64,000 bases of DNA. It comes from Irpex lacteus. Its lineage: Eukaryota > Basidiomycota > Agaricomycetes > Polyporales > Irpicaceae. Below, piece after piece: positions 1 to 11,046 of the stretch (position 1 is its first letter; every line of letters starts with the position of its first letter). Under the pieces are notes generated by a model, which worked only from the letters and a program-made list of their open reading frames with translations, did not search any database and had not been told where the DNA came from. Made by a program: the position numbers and the translations under genes. The stretch lies in assembly GCA_001986395.2 (NCBI GenBank), contig MQVO02000010.1, positions 930,001 through 994,000 on the forward strand, read 5' to 3'.

Positions 1-60
1 GGAAGCTGCGTATCAAAACTTGGCCCGGGAGGTTTCATGTTACTTATATATCAGGTGCCA

Positions 61-161
61 TGAATCACCCAACATAGGCGCCATGAATTACCCAGGTAGT
101 CCATGAATCATCCAAAATAGACGCCGTGAATCATCCACGTGAGACGCTGCGTGAATCACCC
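61..161. repeat. Left array of 10-bp subterminal repeats
   Basis: Five copies of TGAATCACCC or one-base variants (TGAATTACCC, TGAATCATCC) start at about 61, 84, 104, 127 and 152, spaced 20-25 bp apart. The same motif in reverse complement is clustered at 4,414-4,498 on the far side of the JmjC-like gene. Clusters of short motifs in opposite orientation near both ends are typical binding sites for transposases of CACTA-like and related DNA transposons. The outer tip of the element is not recognisable and may lie before the window starts. Confidence 0.7.
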
Positions 162-261
162 GGATGGTCAGCCGAGGACGGCGTCCAGTTTAAACAAACA
201 TCGACGTCTTCTCCGTTTTCCTTCTTCCCCACCACTACCTCTGCAGCAGTCTTTGAGCTCA

Positions 262-3200
262 ATGGCATCCGCTGTCTCTGTCTTGTTCCCCTGCCATGAC
301 TCGGTCGTACGCGACGCAGGCGGTGCGTGTGTTCTATTGAGTTCACTACGGATGCACTAATCCCCGGTATCGTTTGTATTACAGACCTGATGAGTTCTCC
401 TGAAAGAGAGGCCGCACGGGCTGCCGGAGTACAGATCTTTTGGGTTATGCAGCCTGTACTCGCCCGTGAGATGTCTAAAATCATAAGTCAAGAAGGACAG
501 GCCCGCCGTTTGAGAAACCAAAAGCAAGGCGGGGGAAAGTACTTATTGCACGCGATGTTTCTATCGTCTCAGCCTCTAGACCCTCTTGATCAGCTCGGAG
601 ACCAAGGTGATATATGGATATCTGAGCCTAATATTCATGTTCGGCTCCTCGACGGCTGGAAACTCTGTCAGACGGAATATGAGAAGGCCTCAAGCCATCC
701 TTTCCTCGAACGACAGCTCACCATGCATCCGAAACATTGCTCGCTTCAGTGGGTTCAGAAAATCAGCGTACGCCAGCACTGGAACAAGGATTGGACCCAG
801 GAAGCCATGGAAAAGGTCAAACATCCCGGCGTAAAGGAGGCCGTCGCTTCCGACGACATGAAGGCCATTATTGGGGTGAACTACCACGTACTGTCGTCTG
901 CGCAAGTCAGCCATTTCATGGCACGTATTCTCCTTCCATTTGTCCCCCTCCATGCCCGTTACGTGAGCCGTGCTCCTGTGGAAGCTTCAAAGGGTAAGCC
1001 ATGTTTCGTTTCGTCTCATGAGCCCACTGACGCTGTGTTTTGATCATAGGCCCAGTTAAGGGTTCCGGGTCCGGGGAATTGCCTTCTGGATCTCGTTCCA
1101 TTATTCCATCACAAGATGGATCATCTGGTAAGTTAAGTCCTTCATTTGGAGTTTTCTCTCTAATGACATTCGTTGTGTAGGGGACAGCAGCAACAGTAGG
1201 CGAGTTCCCCTCTCCGATGCAGAACGCGACGCGCCCAACGAGCCCACACCCACTGCTGCAGAAGAAAACGAGCTTCGCGATCATCCATGCAATCCTTCTC
1301 CGTCTACTACTATGAGTCGAGGTGCGGGTGCCTCTCTCCCTTCACCGGTACATCCGCCGCATTCTCCCCTAGGTCAAGCTCCCCCGCCATCGCGTCATAT
1401 TTCACCACGTTCTTCGTCAATATATTTGCAAACGGTCCCCTCCCTCACATCGTCGGTGCAGCCGCCGTATTCACTCTCCACTCAAGTTCCCCCACCGTCG
1501 TCGCTCAATCCGCCTCCTTCCTATTCTGATCCGAATGCCTTGAGACCTGTGAGTAATGTTACTCCTCTTCAGGAATTCACTATCAAGCCATCCTTTTCTG
1601 ATACATATTAGTCGAACGCTGGCCAAGACGAATTGGACGCGACTAGCAAACAGTCGCGTCCGTCGTCTCCAGATACCTCCAGTGGGTCGGTTTGCTTAAT
1701 TAAAAGTATAATGTTCACTCATATTTCTGACTCAGATCTGGTGGAACGTGCGGCTCAAAGCTACTATGAGCCGTTCCCTCGCGATATGTATGCAGACAAG
1801 AGTGGTAAACACCACAACTTCGCCTTCTGGAATGGTGCCATTGTCGGCGGCGCTTCGAAATTGATAGTACGCGGAGTGGACCAGGTCAGTAAATTCATAT
1901 TGTCGTTCACCTATGCGTCCAACCTGTTTTTAGGATATATTGGATGCAGATAAAAAACTGCTTGAATTCATATCCCAGGGGCAGGACGCCACAGCTCCCA
2001 GCCAGCGTAACGGGAAGCAACGGCTTCCTCTTGTCGAAGTCATAGTATGGCCTGCGAAGGCGACTAGTTCTCAGGTAATGGAGATTGTGGAGAAGGTGCG
2101 GGAGGTTGTGTGCAATGGACGGGTTGCTGCCGTTCAGATTGACGATGAGGCGGATGATCTCGAGTGGACGGAGGAGATGCTTGGACTCCTAACCTCGGGT
2201 AGCATGGGAGATTGCAGCATGTATGCCCTCTGGCAAAGTATGTACTTCATTGTCTGGCGACCGAGGTCTCGTATCACTAACTACTCTCCTAGCTCAACAG
2301 CTCAGGGACTTACAGCATCAGATGCATCGCAGGTCAAACAAGCGCCTTACCTCGGTTTCTCTTTGCGAGGGAGGCTCTATGAAGCGGTTTCTGCAGGCCA
2401 TCGACGACGAAGATAACCCCATCAATTTGTTAGACGCTCCACAGGCAGCGGGGTATGCTCCGGAGCTCATCAAGTACGTCTGACTCCCACATCCCGGTAT
2501 AAAAATACAAATACGCTCTTCGAACTTACCAAAGCCCATAGCATGATATCTAACGACTGTCACGCATGGAACCTGACAGCCAAATGGGGGTTTTCTAGAC
2601 TTAAGAAACTACCTGATCACGTTGTGCAAGCTGAAAAGGAGGACAGTACTCCGCCTCCCGCCGATTCTTCTACGGCCGCTCAGCAGCGTTCATGTGCTGC
2701 AAGGCATGAGGTAACTCCGTTTTTGTTGTATACTGCTATATATTCCATGACTCATGTTGAGGTATAGGGCGATGACGGTGAATCTAACCTGACGGAAATG
2801 GACTCCGACGACACGCCTTTGAAAAATAAAACGGCTCCCAAGAAATCTATGTTGTCTGCCAAAGTTAAGGGTAAAGGAAGGGCCGAGTCAACGGGCTTGG
2901 TTGGCAAGCGTAAGCGCGGGGGCGCAAGAAACGATAATTCGGACACCGAGGACGCTCCGAGGAAGAAGAAGAAGAAGGATACTATTAGGTTTACACAGAC
3001 ACCTACCAAGAACCAAGGTATTCTGAAGGGACGAGCGCCCGACGCATTGAGTGCGCCTACAGCTCGCCCAAGTCAGCCATCCAGAGTCCCCGTCTCATCG
3101 TCTACTGGCGTTACTCCGATTCAACGACGAACTGGACACAAGTTCGTGTTCCATTATCGCGGGGTTTGGGACTCATGCGCGGTCTCTGTTGAGAGAGACG

Positions 3201-4279
3201 TCGATTTCAAGAGGCGATGGTTAATACTTACGGCCCGATTTTTTATCACCTGGTTTCATCACGACACAGCAGGTCTCATCACCTGGATTCGAATGATAGC
3301 AGGGCTTAAAGTTTGGTCGTACCTCGTTCCCAAGGACCTTTCGGATGATGCGGAGGTAGCTTCGGCTCAGTATCTCGAGATGATCAAGTCTCTCGACCAC
3401 ATCTCGAACTTCACAGAAGACGCCCTCCCCAAGATCGCGGAGGTCCACAACTACTTCTTGCGGCCTGGAACAATCTTGTAAGTATATATCCCTCGAGTGG
3501 AACTGTGTCTTACGTGCATCTGCAGGATCCAGCCGCCAGGAGCAGTTCACGCAGTGCTGACTGGAACAAAGTCTGCCACCCGCGGCGGACACTTGTATAT
3601 GTGGGACGCCATGCATTTGACGGAGTGGAATAGAATGGCCTCACATCTGTGTATGCGCGTGGGCACGAATGATCTCAACGAGGGGATTCTGCGAACGATG
3701 GCTCGTATGATGATTGCCATCTCAACTAGGGGTCCTACAAAGGGTAAGCAGGTAAATAAACGTCGCTGTGCCGCCTGACCATGGCAAGCAGTGCTCAAGA
3801 AACCCTTCGCCGCCCTTGCACGTATCGTGATGCATCCTATCGAGTATTGGCGCGGGGACTATCAGCGCAAAACTGAGAGTGACACTCCGGTAGGCCTTCG
3901 GGAGGAATTACCGAAGAATGCTCCCTATGCTTTGAAGGAGTCTCGTAACGAGTTGGACGAAGCGGCAAGGATCGCCAAGGCCATTTTGAAACACAACGGT
4001 CTTTCCATCGACAAGATATCGGTCAAGTACCAGGACCCTCAAGAGACTCGGGAGCAAGACGTCAACGAGGACGAGCAGGAGGTAGACCAGTTGGCGAAGG
4101 ACGATGAGGGCAATGAATTGAAGAAGGGGAAAGAGGGTGAAGGCGAACTAGAGAGGGAGCCTCTTTCTTGGACGATCCCCACGTCTTCCCCAGGAGATGT
4201 CTGGTATAAGGCCGGGGAGGAGCTAATCGACATCCCCGACTTCAACTATCCCTCTCGGGAAACTGAGTGTTCCGTCTGA
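262..4279 (+). CDS. JmjC-like 2-oxoglutarate/Fe(II) dioxygenase, multi-exon
   Basis: The gene has about a dozen exons. The ATG at 262 gives a 61-nt first exon whose splice (donor 323, acceptor ending 384) keeps frame into the long second exon. The N-terminal half is an unrecognised globular region followed by a Pro/Ser-rich stretch (about 1,290-1,560). The middle has a basic, nuclear-type segment rich in Lys/Arg (about 2,800-3,000). The catalytic part follows. WFHHDTAG (3,253-3,276) supplies the H-x-D iron ligands, GLKVW (about 3,304-3,318) the usual Lys and aromatic positions, and PPGAVHAV after an intron (distal His codon 3,548-3,550) the third iron ligand, followed by a RGGHLY strand. This order is the JmjC cupin fold, which hydroxylates or demethylates histone or other protein side chains. 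The C-terminus is acidic. No inactivating mutation was seen. Substrate is unknown, and small exon edges are approximate. Confidence 0.7.
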
Positions 4280-4413
4280 GACCGCCCTTCGCTTCAACTT
4301 GCTGATACAACGCGTCGTACGATTTACCTTGGAATATTATCATGTATTTTATTAACGGAATTTGTGGTTTTCGTGTGCTATATCGTTTTTATCTCGGGAG
4401 GTCCGGACTCACT

Positions 4414-4510
4414 GGGTGATTCAATGTGTCATGCATCGGGTGATTCATTGGGTGATTCACTGGGTGATTAATCACTGGGTGATTCACTGGGTGATCCAAT
4501 GTATGATTCA
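4414..4510. repeat. Right array of 10-bp subterminal repeats
   Basis: GGGTGATTCA or close variants start at about 4414, 4438, 4450, 4462, 4477 and 4489, packed at 12-24 bp. They are the reverse complement of the left array at 61-161. Spacing is tighter than on the left, as in other transposons with asymmetric subterminal repeats. The outer terminus is probably within the following 100 bp but no matching tip was found. Confidence 0.7.
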
Positions 4511-4655
4511 TTGGGAGGCCTCCTTTGCAACGGTCAGGGTGTTGTTCACAGGGCACGGCAAAGGTTACTGGCATGGTCGACGCCGTAAGCTAAGTGTTCT
4601 CGAGCCCCGCCAGTGATCCTGATGCGCCCCCTGGTCGCAGGAGGCATTTCGATAG

Positions 4656-5504
4656 TGTCGTCGCTCTGGGCTTCTTCATATAAAGCAGCACCAGGCGAGG
4701 AACATAAGCGGCATACTGTCCGAGTCTGGCTTCAAGACCCGCCGCTTGCCTCACATTGGATTCGTTCCTTCCAATGACCCAGACGCGTTTGGCTTTCTCA
4801 ACCCGCGAGATGTAGTTTGGGCCACACATCTCATCCCACCTTTTGCACATGGTACAACTGGCGAGCTCCTGGGATGGTATATCGCTCGTCAGTCTCGTGA
4901 ACAGGACGAAGACTGGCAGTTTTACTATGTCAATATGTAAGGGCATTACTTTGTTTGTTTTGCCAGAAGATGTTTAATTTGCTAACCATTGTATTCACTA
5001 AGATTCGTTGACCGCGACAAGCTGCCAGTGATGCGCTATTTAGTGGGCTTCATTGGGCATCGCGGATCGTGCGGGTCCGCACAGGTCGACACAGCAGACA
5101 CCAACGAGAAACAAGCCGATGGTAATTCTAACACCGCCGAACCCCTTGCTGATACGATTGCAAATGAGGCGACAGCTGTCAACCCCGCCCTCAATGCTTC
5201 ACCGCAGATCAGCTCTGTTGATCTCCTCAATACAGTTGAAGGAAATAGCACTGTCACGGTGTATGCGTCAGGTGGTTTCGATGAGGTGACAGTACCGCCG
5301 ATGTACGATGAAGGAGAGGAGGATTATGGGTATGAACACCCCGAGGTTGACCCACTTGAAGACAAAGACCGTGAAGTGTTTGGGGCTGCGGGGGATGATG
5401 CGAATAATTTTGAGGCTATGGACGGGCTAGGAGCCGAGGATGGAGAGGAGGGTGTAGGCATTGATGACGATCTTGAGGGTACGGAAGGATATAGCCAGTT
5501 CTAG
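4656..5504 (+). pseudogene. C-terminal end of a Plavaka-like transposase (5' truncated)
   Basis: The frame is open from 4,656, right after an in-frame stop, without a usable ATG. It is spliced at 4,937 (GT) to 5,002 (AG), giving ...WQFYYVNIFVDRDK. The segments HLIPPFAHG, EDWQFYYVNIFVDRD and GFIGHRG are what I remember from the C-terminal end of Plavaka-type transposases of Agaricomycetes, followed by the usual acidic tail. The catalytic part is absent, so this is a tail fragment that cannot transpose. It starts just beyond the right repeat array of the JmjC unit, which may have cut it. The Plavaka assignment is from memory of the family and needs a search. Confidence 0.5.
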
Positions 5505-6063
5505 TAACAGACTCGCTTGCGGTACGGCCGCAGCGGCCTAGACGGCGGATGTTGTGCAGGGTTTGGTATATATCTATACAGGGTATGCTACCACAAGCCT
5601 ACACTACGAAACTTAGAGTTCCAATTCACAGCAAACGACAATTATAATGTAGCTGTGGGCCGTCGTCAAACATTACAGCTAGGTCAGAACACTCACCGTT
5701 CGCCACTACCCATAGCCATCTCTTTGTCGGTGCGACGATATTGTCCATCTAGCTTACGGCTTAAACGCTCCGTTGCTCGTCGACCACCTTCTTTGTGGCT
5801 GGTTGGAATGCTGAAGCCTGAGTACTGCATTGTAGGGGTGAATAGAAGTTGGTGATGGGGAAACTAGCGACCCAATGCTTATGCAGGCCGGGGCGCCGAT
5901 CTAACGTACTCACAACTCGGATACCAACCATCACTGGCATAAGCTTGCGCAGCGACTCGGATATAATATTCATAGCGTAACATAGCTCACATACCGACTC
6001 AGCTGCGCGACGTACTGAGACGACCTCTCAGGTGGAAACCAGGTATCTACAGGTAAGCTCCAG

Positions 6064-6111
6064 CCTGACAAACCTGTCAGGTCACGATCCTGCACAAATC
6101 GGCGTTGTGCA
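6064..6111. other. Two adjacent perfect hairpins
   Basis: CCTGACA/TGTCAGG (6,064-6,081, 4-nt loop) is followed 9 bp later by TGCACAA/TTGTGCA (6,091-6,111, 7-nt loop). Both have 7-bp perfect arms. They lie between the stop codons of two Plavaka-like tails that point toward each other, so they may belong to a transposon end. No other feature was seen from 5,505 to 6,182. Confidence 0.5.
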
Positions 6112-6182
6112 CTTTTGCTGACGTGAGGTGATGATTTGGTCAGCGTCAATTGAATGCCAGTGTGAGGGAGAAAGCGCCTGAC

Positions 6183-6516
6183 CTAGTACCCATCTTCCGT
6201 ATCTAAATCGTCGTTGAACAGAGCATCGTCTAGATCGCTGTCATAGGTTTCACTATCTTCGTCAGCAGTGTCTATGGGTACAAAGGGGTCGATAGATAGT
6301 GCCGGGGGATGATCTTCTGAGGACACGGAGCTTGGCACCGGATCGGTAACCAAGCTCATCAGGACAGCAGGCAGCTGAGGCTGCAGAGAGGTAATCTTCG
6401 CGAGCCCTTGAAGCAACTCTGGGTCATCTACAATTGTCTCGCGGGCAGGCACCTGTAACTCCAGGCTTCTTACGCTCATTTCGGTATGTCGGACAAACAT
6501 ATCGCGGTCAACAAAA
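6183..6516 (-). pseudogene. Second Plavaka-like C-terminal tail, opposite strand
   Basis: On the minus strand a splice acceptor ending at 6,517 is followed by a phase-2 exon reading (I)FVDRDMFVRHTEM. This is the same motif, and the same intron position, as in the tail at 4,656-5,504. An acidic end (DTADEDSETYDSDLDD) and a stop follow. Only this last exon is left. The two tails face each other 0.7 kb apart, so they come from two elements or from one rearranged element. It abuts the truncated cullin gene and probably replaced the cullin's 3' half. Confidence 0.5.
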
Positions 6517-6740
6517 CTACAAGACAATTATTATTAGCCAAAGAATGCAGATCACTCAAAAGCACAAGAGAATCGAGATAGTATGCCACGGAGTTTGTGG
6601 TGCATATGCATGTGTCAGAGCTCGAGAGAGAATCGTTTCTAGATGATCAATGTTTCCAGCAGATAGGTAGGTAAGACTCGGAGACTCAAAGCGACCCACG
6701 AAGATTGTAGAATAGCAGTGTTGCGAACAATCATAGTAAG

Positions 6741-7790
6741 CTAAATATCTAGCGCATACTTATCAAGTTTCTTACGTAGCGGTCGGTCGGCACTTACCCC
6801 TACTGTCCTAAGCAGAAGTTCCAACTCTCCCGCCGTCTTGACCCTCTCGTCCGGATCGTACGCCTCCCCTTCCAAGAGGTCCTCCACCGCTCGAGCAAGT
6901 CGACTCTTGGGGAGTGCCTCATCTCCCTTGTTAGCTGGTGACTTCTTCTTTTTCCCTCCCTTCTTATCGACGGAAACAGCGAGCAAGGGGGCGATGACTT
7001 CCATCCTGAACCGCCGCAGAGCCATCGACGACAGAGGGACAATCCTATCCGGAGGACTCGCAGCCTCTGCACACGCTTCCATTCTCGCCAGTACCTCAGG
7101 CAGTGCGCCCTCATACCACCCCCACTTCTTCAACTCCTCCACTCTCTTCTCCTTCAAACGTTTCTGCATCATGTCCCGCGCGTTGTTCTCCTGCGGGGAC
7201 TTTGCAACCGCGTCAAAAAAGTCTGCGAGTCGCAACCATCCCTTGTCCTCGTCGACTGCCCGTTTCACATAGTGTCGGTTCACATAGCTGAGAAGTCTGT
7301 TGACTGACTGTGCGCCGGCAGAGTACCGATGAAAGCAAGGGAGGAGATAGTGGATGAGGTCGCCGTCATCGTGAGGTGCACCAAGCAGGACCTCGTGAGC
7401 AGCGTCAGCGTAGTACCGGTCTAACTGCTCGTAAAGATACGTTCCACTAGGTTTGGCATCTTGCTGATTGCAACCAGCAACTACTTTGCCGGACGGAGGG
7501 GGATGAGGTGCGTGGGGTAAGCCTGAGTCGGCTTGGGCGGTTAAGTAGTTATAGACGGCTGTGTGTATGCCCATGTGGTATGACATCTCGATATTTGGTG
7601 CCTTGGAATCGTTGCTGGTAGGTCCACGGACAATGTGGTCTAGAGCTGGCTGAAGGTACCCCCACAGTGCTGGTAGGGAGGCGGAGGGGTTTGCGCTCCC
7701 GGTCGAGGGGTTCGGAAGAGGCTTCACATGCTTTACAGCCTGGCTTGTGATGACTGGAGTGTTCTCATCTGGATATTTGTCGCCCGACAT
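6741..7790 (-). pseudogene. Cullin N-terminal half (truncated)
   Basis: The ATG at 7,790 opens a 349-codon uninterrupted frame. ALWGYLQPALDHIV, MGIHTAVYNYLT and YSAGAQSVNRLLSYVNRHYVKR match the first cullin repeats of CUL1-type cullins, which bind the substrate adaptor. A Lys-rich insertion (KKGGKKKKS) precedes the RTVGV..DRPLRKKLDKY segment. Cullins are normally about 750 residues. Here the cullin-homology domain, the RBX1 site and the neddylation lysine are missing, and the Plavaka-like fragment begins just downstream. A donor (GTATGC) sits inside the last codons, so an intron once continued the gene. If expressed, the product could still bind adaptors but not a RING protein. That consequence is inference. 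Confidence 0.6.
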
Positions 7791-7799
7791 AATGTAGCA

Positions 7800-8520
7800 G
7801 TGTGTACCCACTGGTCACACGAACAGTAGTTGCTGGCGAGAGGGGCGTTTGGTGGTCAGTACCGGTCAGTGCGAGACATGTCCAACTTGACTGGTAAGTA
7901 AACGTAAACGCGATCACGTGGCAACACACCAGGCTGCGAGCGGCGCTACTTACCTTTGCTTGATCAGTGACGTATTTCAATCGCGCGTTGCAATCTTCTG
8001 ACCAAATTCGCACATCGGGTTGCACAGGACTTCGAAGCCGTTTCAACTCTTTCATAGCATCCTTGTATTCCTGTGTATTATCAGGCAGCACACGTACGAG
8101 TCTTTATGTTCTGGCTTCGCTGACTACTCACCTTAGATTAGCACATGTCGGGCAGATACACCGACTAGCATGGAGACCTTCTCAAACAGGCTCGCTCAGA
8201 CAACTTGCAAGTTGCAGCGAAGATAGTACATTGAAGGTATTACAGGTCCGTATCGAGGGGTAACAAGTAGATTTAGCCAATATAGATGTTGTCAAAGATG
8301 AGAGCGAGAGATCATGCACGAGAGCGAGAACAGAAAGAGAAAGACTACTAGGTACAGTATGCGACGACCAGATCTGTGTCCGGCTCGCGATAGGGAAACA
8401 GTCGGTCGGATGTTACGGGTAAGAGGGTATAACACAGTGAACGGGAACACGCATCTTGACGTAAACGGGGTAACGACGTGAACAAAACCAGAAAGCAAAT
8501 GGTAAGGGTACACAATTTGG
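7800..8520. other. Gene-poor stretch with fragments
   Basis: Apart from the WD40 exon at 8,137-8,263, I see only a possible minus-strand exon starting at 8,091 (MLPDNTQEYKDAMKELKRL, then a donor after ...YVTDQAK) that leads nowhere. Nothing is recognisable from 8,264 to 8,520. Confidence 0.4.
8137..8263 (+). pseudogene. Last exon of a WD40 repeat gene
   Basis: After an acceptor (CCTTAG, ending 8,136) the frame reads HVGQIHRLAWRPSQTG, then RQLASCSEDSTLKVLQV, and stops. That is a WD40 blade with the His at its start and the SEDSTLKV strand typical of a final repeat. No upstream blades were found on this strand, so it is a stranded terminal exon. Which WD40 protein it came from cannot be told. 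Confidence 0.4.
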
Positions 8521-8533
8521 AGAGACGACCAAG

Positions 8534-10388
8534 CTACACAATGTCACGGAGGCTGACCGGAACTTCGGGCTGATTAGGGCTGTTAGTATACTCGTGACGG
8601 CGATTTGGAGAAAGGAAGCTTACACATTTAATCCTGTCAGAGTGGTGTCAGAATATGCACTTATCAAGATAATTGTGACGATGCACTCACTTGTAAAAGC
8701 ACTCTATAGAACGGAGCATCTCAACGTCTCCACCCGTGGCGGTGACGAAATTGACTACCACGCCGGGGCGTGAGTAATTGGCTGCCATGGCGGGAGCCAC
8801 GCTGTGGTTGAGTGGTAAGTGAAGCGAAAGATTCGAAAAACGAGACGGCTTACCGATGAGCATATTCCTCTACCGCTTTCGGCAAATCTATGGCGCGGTC
8901 AGAATTGAACATGCATGAGTAAATACTCAGCTCACCATAATTGATAACAAGAGGAACTTTTTGAACGTCGGGAGCCTTCACGACGACATCGTACACAACC
9001 AAGACTTTTGCTGACGACTGCCTGATAATACCAGTTGATGGGCTGCGGAACTTGTTGAGGGCAGCGAGTTTGGTTCCGGCATTCATGTCACTGTGCTGTA
9101 GCAATAGTAAGTATAGAAATCACTGCACTCAAACCAATAACAACACACCAAGGGTACCACATCCATGTTGCGAGAGGCCAGCTTGTACACGACAGATTCG
9201 AGAGCCGTCAACCCTCCAACATGGATAATCGCATGCGAGATATCCAAATCGTCAAACAAGTCGGCGAGCGCGTCGAGCTTCCATTCACGAGCCTGGGCAG
9301 TTTCAGCACTCGTAGAGGCTCCTCGACCAGACCCAATGATACCCAATCCTTGTTGCGGCAACGTCGCGTCGGAACGTCCACCGCCAGCCGTGAAGGCAAG
9401 GTACAGATAGAACTGGCGCAGACCGCGGGCGCCAGATCCACTGTCAGTGTGCGTGACGTTGCCGTCTCGTCTAACCAGAACTCGGACGGGCTCTCGCAGC
9501 TGGATGCTCGTAGCGAGGTTCAGCACGTCTTGCGGGACGGTGTTGGAAAAGAGCGCAGTTTGCCTGTCCACCGACAACGAAGTTCCGTTTGCGTTATCAA
9601 ACCTGTTGAGCGAGGTAGTGGACCCGATGGTAGAGCACCTCCTACCCAGGCTAGACGGGTTGAGTGACGACGTCGATCCATTACCTTCTAAAACAGAGTA
9701 CATCGACCCGTTCCCGTTGGCGTTATTCGCGGACCTGGACTTCGGTGGTGGCAGCATCTTCACGATCGTAAACACGAAGTCTTGCAAGTTTCTCGCAATG
9801 AGCTGATCAACCTCGTCCAACACCAAAAACCTGACCTCAGCTCCCGAAATTCCTCCAGGGCTGGTAAACAGCGCATGCAGCTTCTGCGGCGTACCACACA
9901 AAATGTGCGGCATGTTCTGGTGCAACACACGGAGTTCCTGGCCGAGATTGTTGCTGGCAGATAATGCGCCAACTCCCAACGCAGAGCGAACGCCTATAGG
10001 ACTTCCAATGTCGCGAATCATACGCTGTGCTTGTGTAGCTTGGTCTACTGTCGTCGAAATCATGACGACTAGCGGCCCGCGTAGGGGTGCCTGGGCAGCC
10101 GTGTGAATGAGGGCGATGTGAATGGCCGGAATGACATATGCAGCAATTCGTTCTTGGGTTGGAGGCGCCTGGGCGATGATATCTGACCCCCTCAGGAGGA
10201 AGGGCAGTGCACGCTGCTGGATCTTGTTAGGAGGACCCACCCTGGATAGATAAACATAGAATTCAGCGACGCGTCATCAAAACCCACGATACGGTGAACA
10301 GCGAAGATAATCAAGATGCACTTACCCAAACACACTGAGCGACCTCAACAAATCCGGTTCCAGGGCCAACTGATCCCACTTTGAGATA
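8534..10388 (-). pseudogene. eIF4A-like DEAD-box helicase, motifs decayed, 5' end cut by the giant element
   Basis: Exons run from 10,388 down to the stop at 8,534-8,536. KWDQLALEPDLLRSLSVFG, then GPPNKIQQRALPFLLRGSDIIAQAP, follow the eIF4A order (Q-motif region), and ...VEMLRSIECFYK with EVPVSLRDIV matches its C-terminus. The catalytic motifs are altered. The Walker A site has become APPTQERIAAY with no GKT, DEAD is DEVD, SAT is SNT, TPGR is TPQK, and the HRIGRxGR block near the end is gone. It could hardly be an ATPase. A Ser/Asn-rich insertion lies in the first RecA domain. The first visible exon runs straight into the CACTG terminus at 10,389, so the start codon is lost. Confidence 0.6.
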
Positions 10389-10897
10389 CACTGCGTAAGT
10401 GGCATAATTTTTCCAGCGGAAAAAGGGGAGAAAAAGGCGTGAGAAAAGACAGCATGTTTCCGTCCGTTTGACAGAGTAAAAATGTGTCAGCAAAGGGAAC
10501 CTTTTTCTTTACCTTTTTCCCAAGCCCAAATGTAGACAGAAAGGTCCCCTTTTGTACGTCATATTTTCAATCGAAAAATCAAACCTTTATGATTGCCTTT
10601 TTCGGGAAGACAAATGGTTCATTATCGCGGACGCAAAAGGAAGCATATGTCCGGCGACATTTTTCCCAGGTGAAAAGGGACCGTATTCTCGCGGAGTAAA
10701 TGGGCCCTTTTCACTTAGGAAAAGGTTTGGAAAAAGGTTTGTTATATGTCCTTACATTTTTCCTTACCTTTTTCCTTACCTTTTTCCTTACCTTTTTCTT
10801 GATGACATAGGGCACATTTTCACGCACCTTTTTCTTGACTACAAAAGGCACGTTTTTACTCGTGATCCGGCCTACAGTGTCCGGAGTCCCGAGTCCT
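10389..10897 (+). repeat. Left terminal inverted repeat of the giant element
   Basis: It starts CACTGCGTAAGTGG and ends GAGTCCT. It is rich in short motifs such as CCTTACCTTTTT (four in a row near 10,750-10,800) and GGAAAAAGG in both orientations, which are plausible transposase binding sites. It is 509 bp, the same length as the right copy. Open frames inside are the same in both copies but have no gene-like features. Confidence 0.9.
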
Positions 10898-11046
10898 GAA
10901 TCAAGGTTGGAAGTTGAGACTCGGGAGATGCGTGCGTATAAGGCAAAGACGTCTTATCAAAAGCAAAGCAAGGGGGAAGGTATGCGTGGGAGAGAGATGT
11001 TCATGTAATTAATTTACAAGGCTATCTGTACAAGAATGTCGCTGGA

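Noticed and set aside
10484..10899. Open frames of 71 and 115 residues inside the terminal repeat, identical in both repeats
   Set aside because: They are identical only because the repeats are. They are low-complexity (LFPYLFPYLF) with no domain.
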